From FEN-1073 sp050010135 (GTDB taxonomy: Bacteria; Chloroflexota; Anaerolineae; Anaerolineales; RBG-16-64-43), in contig JBEKLP010000007.1 of the NCBI GenBank assembly GCA_050010135.1, forward strand, positions 1 through 52,030: a DNA stretch of 52,030 nucleotides. The letters run 5' to 3'. This document shows, in pieces, positions 51,937 through 52,030 of the stretch (positions are counted from its first letter, which is position 1; every line of letters starts with the position of its first letter). Below the pieces are notes generated by a model. The model saw only the letters and a list, made by a program, of their open reading frames with translations, did no database searches and had not been told where the DNA came from. Made by a program: the position numbers and the translations under genes.

Positions 51937-52030
51937 ATGCAACATTATAAAATAAATATCGATATCCGCCATTTAAATATTTTGTCGGCCACGATCCTGC
52001 TCGTGAACGCCATTTCCCGGTATGTGAATA
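51937..52030 (+). CDS. Start of a gene cut by the right window edge
   Basis: The frame from ATG 51937 is open for 31 codons to the window edge (MQHYKINIDIRHLNILSAT, then a hydrophobic segment ILLVNAISRYV), suggesting a membrane protein. No family can be named from so little. It is divergent from the prepilin peptidase gene. Confidence 0.45.
   Translation, partial: MQHYKINIDIRHLNILSATILLVNAISRYVN

Overview
The window reads as a chromosomal segment from a member of the Chloroflexota, most likely class Anaerolineae. The reasons are: two PknB-type kinases fused to PD40/TolB-like propellers, Thr/Pro-rich linkers in several exported proteins (kinases, a TPR protein, SecD), a TPR protein carrying a long array of Pro-Asp-Trp-Leu motifs, GT-C membrane glycosyltransferases, and a MurA with Asp in place of the catalytic Cys. 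This placement is inference from gene content; no rRNA is present. I see no IS element, prophage, CRISPR array or integrase. Most of the window is core genome with a few accessory modules.

Layout. 1-7830 (minus): a membrane glycosyltransferase group (one cut by the window edge) with the giant TPR/PDWL-repeat protein. 8090-10216: an AAA ATPase diverging from a DPM1-like GT2. 10230-14065: recJ, a DUF4870 protein, fmt and a double zinc-ribbon protein. 14313-17052: a CbiM-CbiQ-CbiO type cobalt/nickel ECF transporter. 17226-19265: a class II aldolase-like enzyme and rsmD. 19297-24712: a tandem duplication of [kinase-propeller gene + divergent TPR gene], in which the first TPR copy is decayed. 24846-28548: an MBL-fold hydrolase, then a DUF2089-DUF4097-MFS operon behind a consensus promoter with an inverted repeat. 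29081-31029: MFS transporter and YkoP-like protein. 31432-34390: gyrB behind a membrane protein. 34489-37411: SAM-hydroxide adenosyltransferase, murA and a degenerate LCP-like protein. 37528-40096: aspartase/fumarase family enzyme, ferredoxin and superoxide dismutase. 40520-40996: zinc-finger protein with an H1-like tail. 41317-45325: tilS and gyrA. 45481-50979: tRNA-Leu, tig, clpP, a NagD-like HAD phosphatase, secD and secF. 51049-51858: prepilin peptidase. A new gene begins at the right edge.

The genes divide into a few work units. The GT-C proteins and the GT2 could form a polyprenyl-phosphate sugar pathway at the membrane. tRNA-Leu, tig, clpP and secDF are a protein synthesis, folding and export block. 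gyrA and gyrB lie about 9.4 kb apart, each with other neighbours. The two kinases are membrane receptors with extracytoplasmic propellers.

The points I consider most worth checking are the roughly 24-copy P-[DE]-W motif array, the kinase/TPR tandem duplication with pseudogene, five genes whose sigma70-type -10 box lies 6-7 nt before the ATG (predicted leaderless mRNAs), residue changes in MurA, GyrA and RsmD, and the DUF2089-DUF4097-MFS module with its operator-like repeats.
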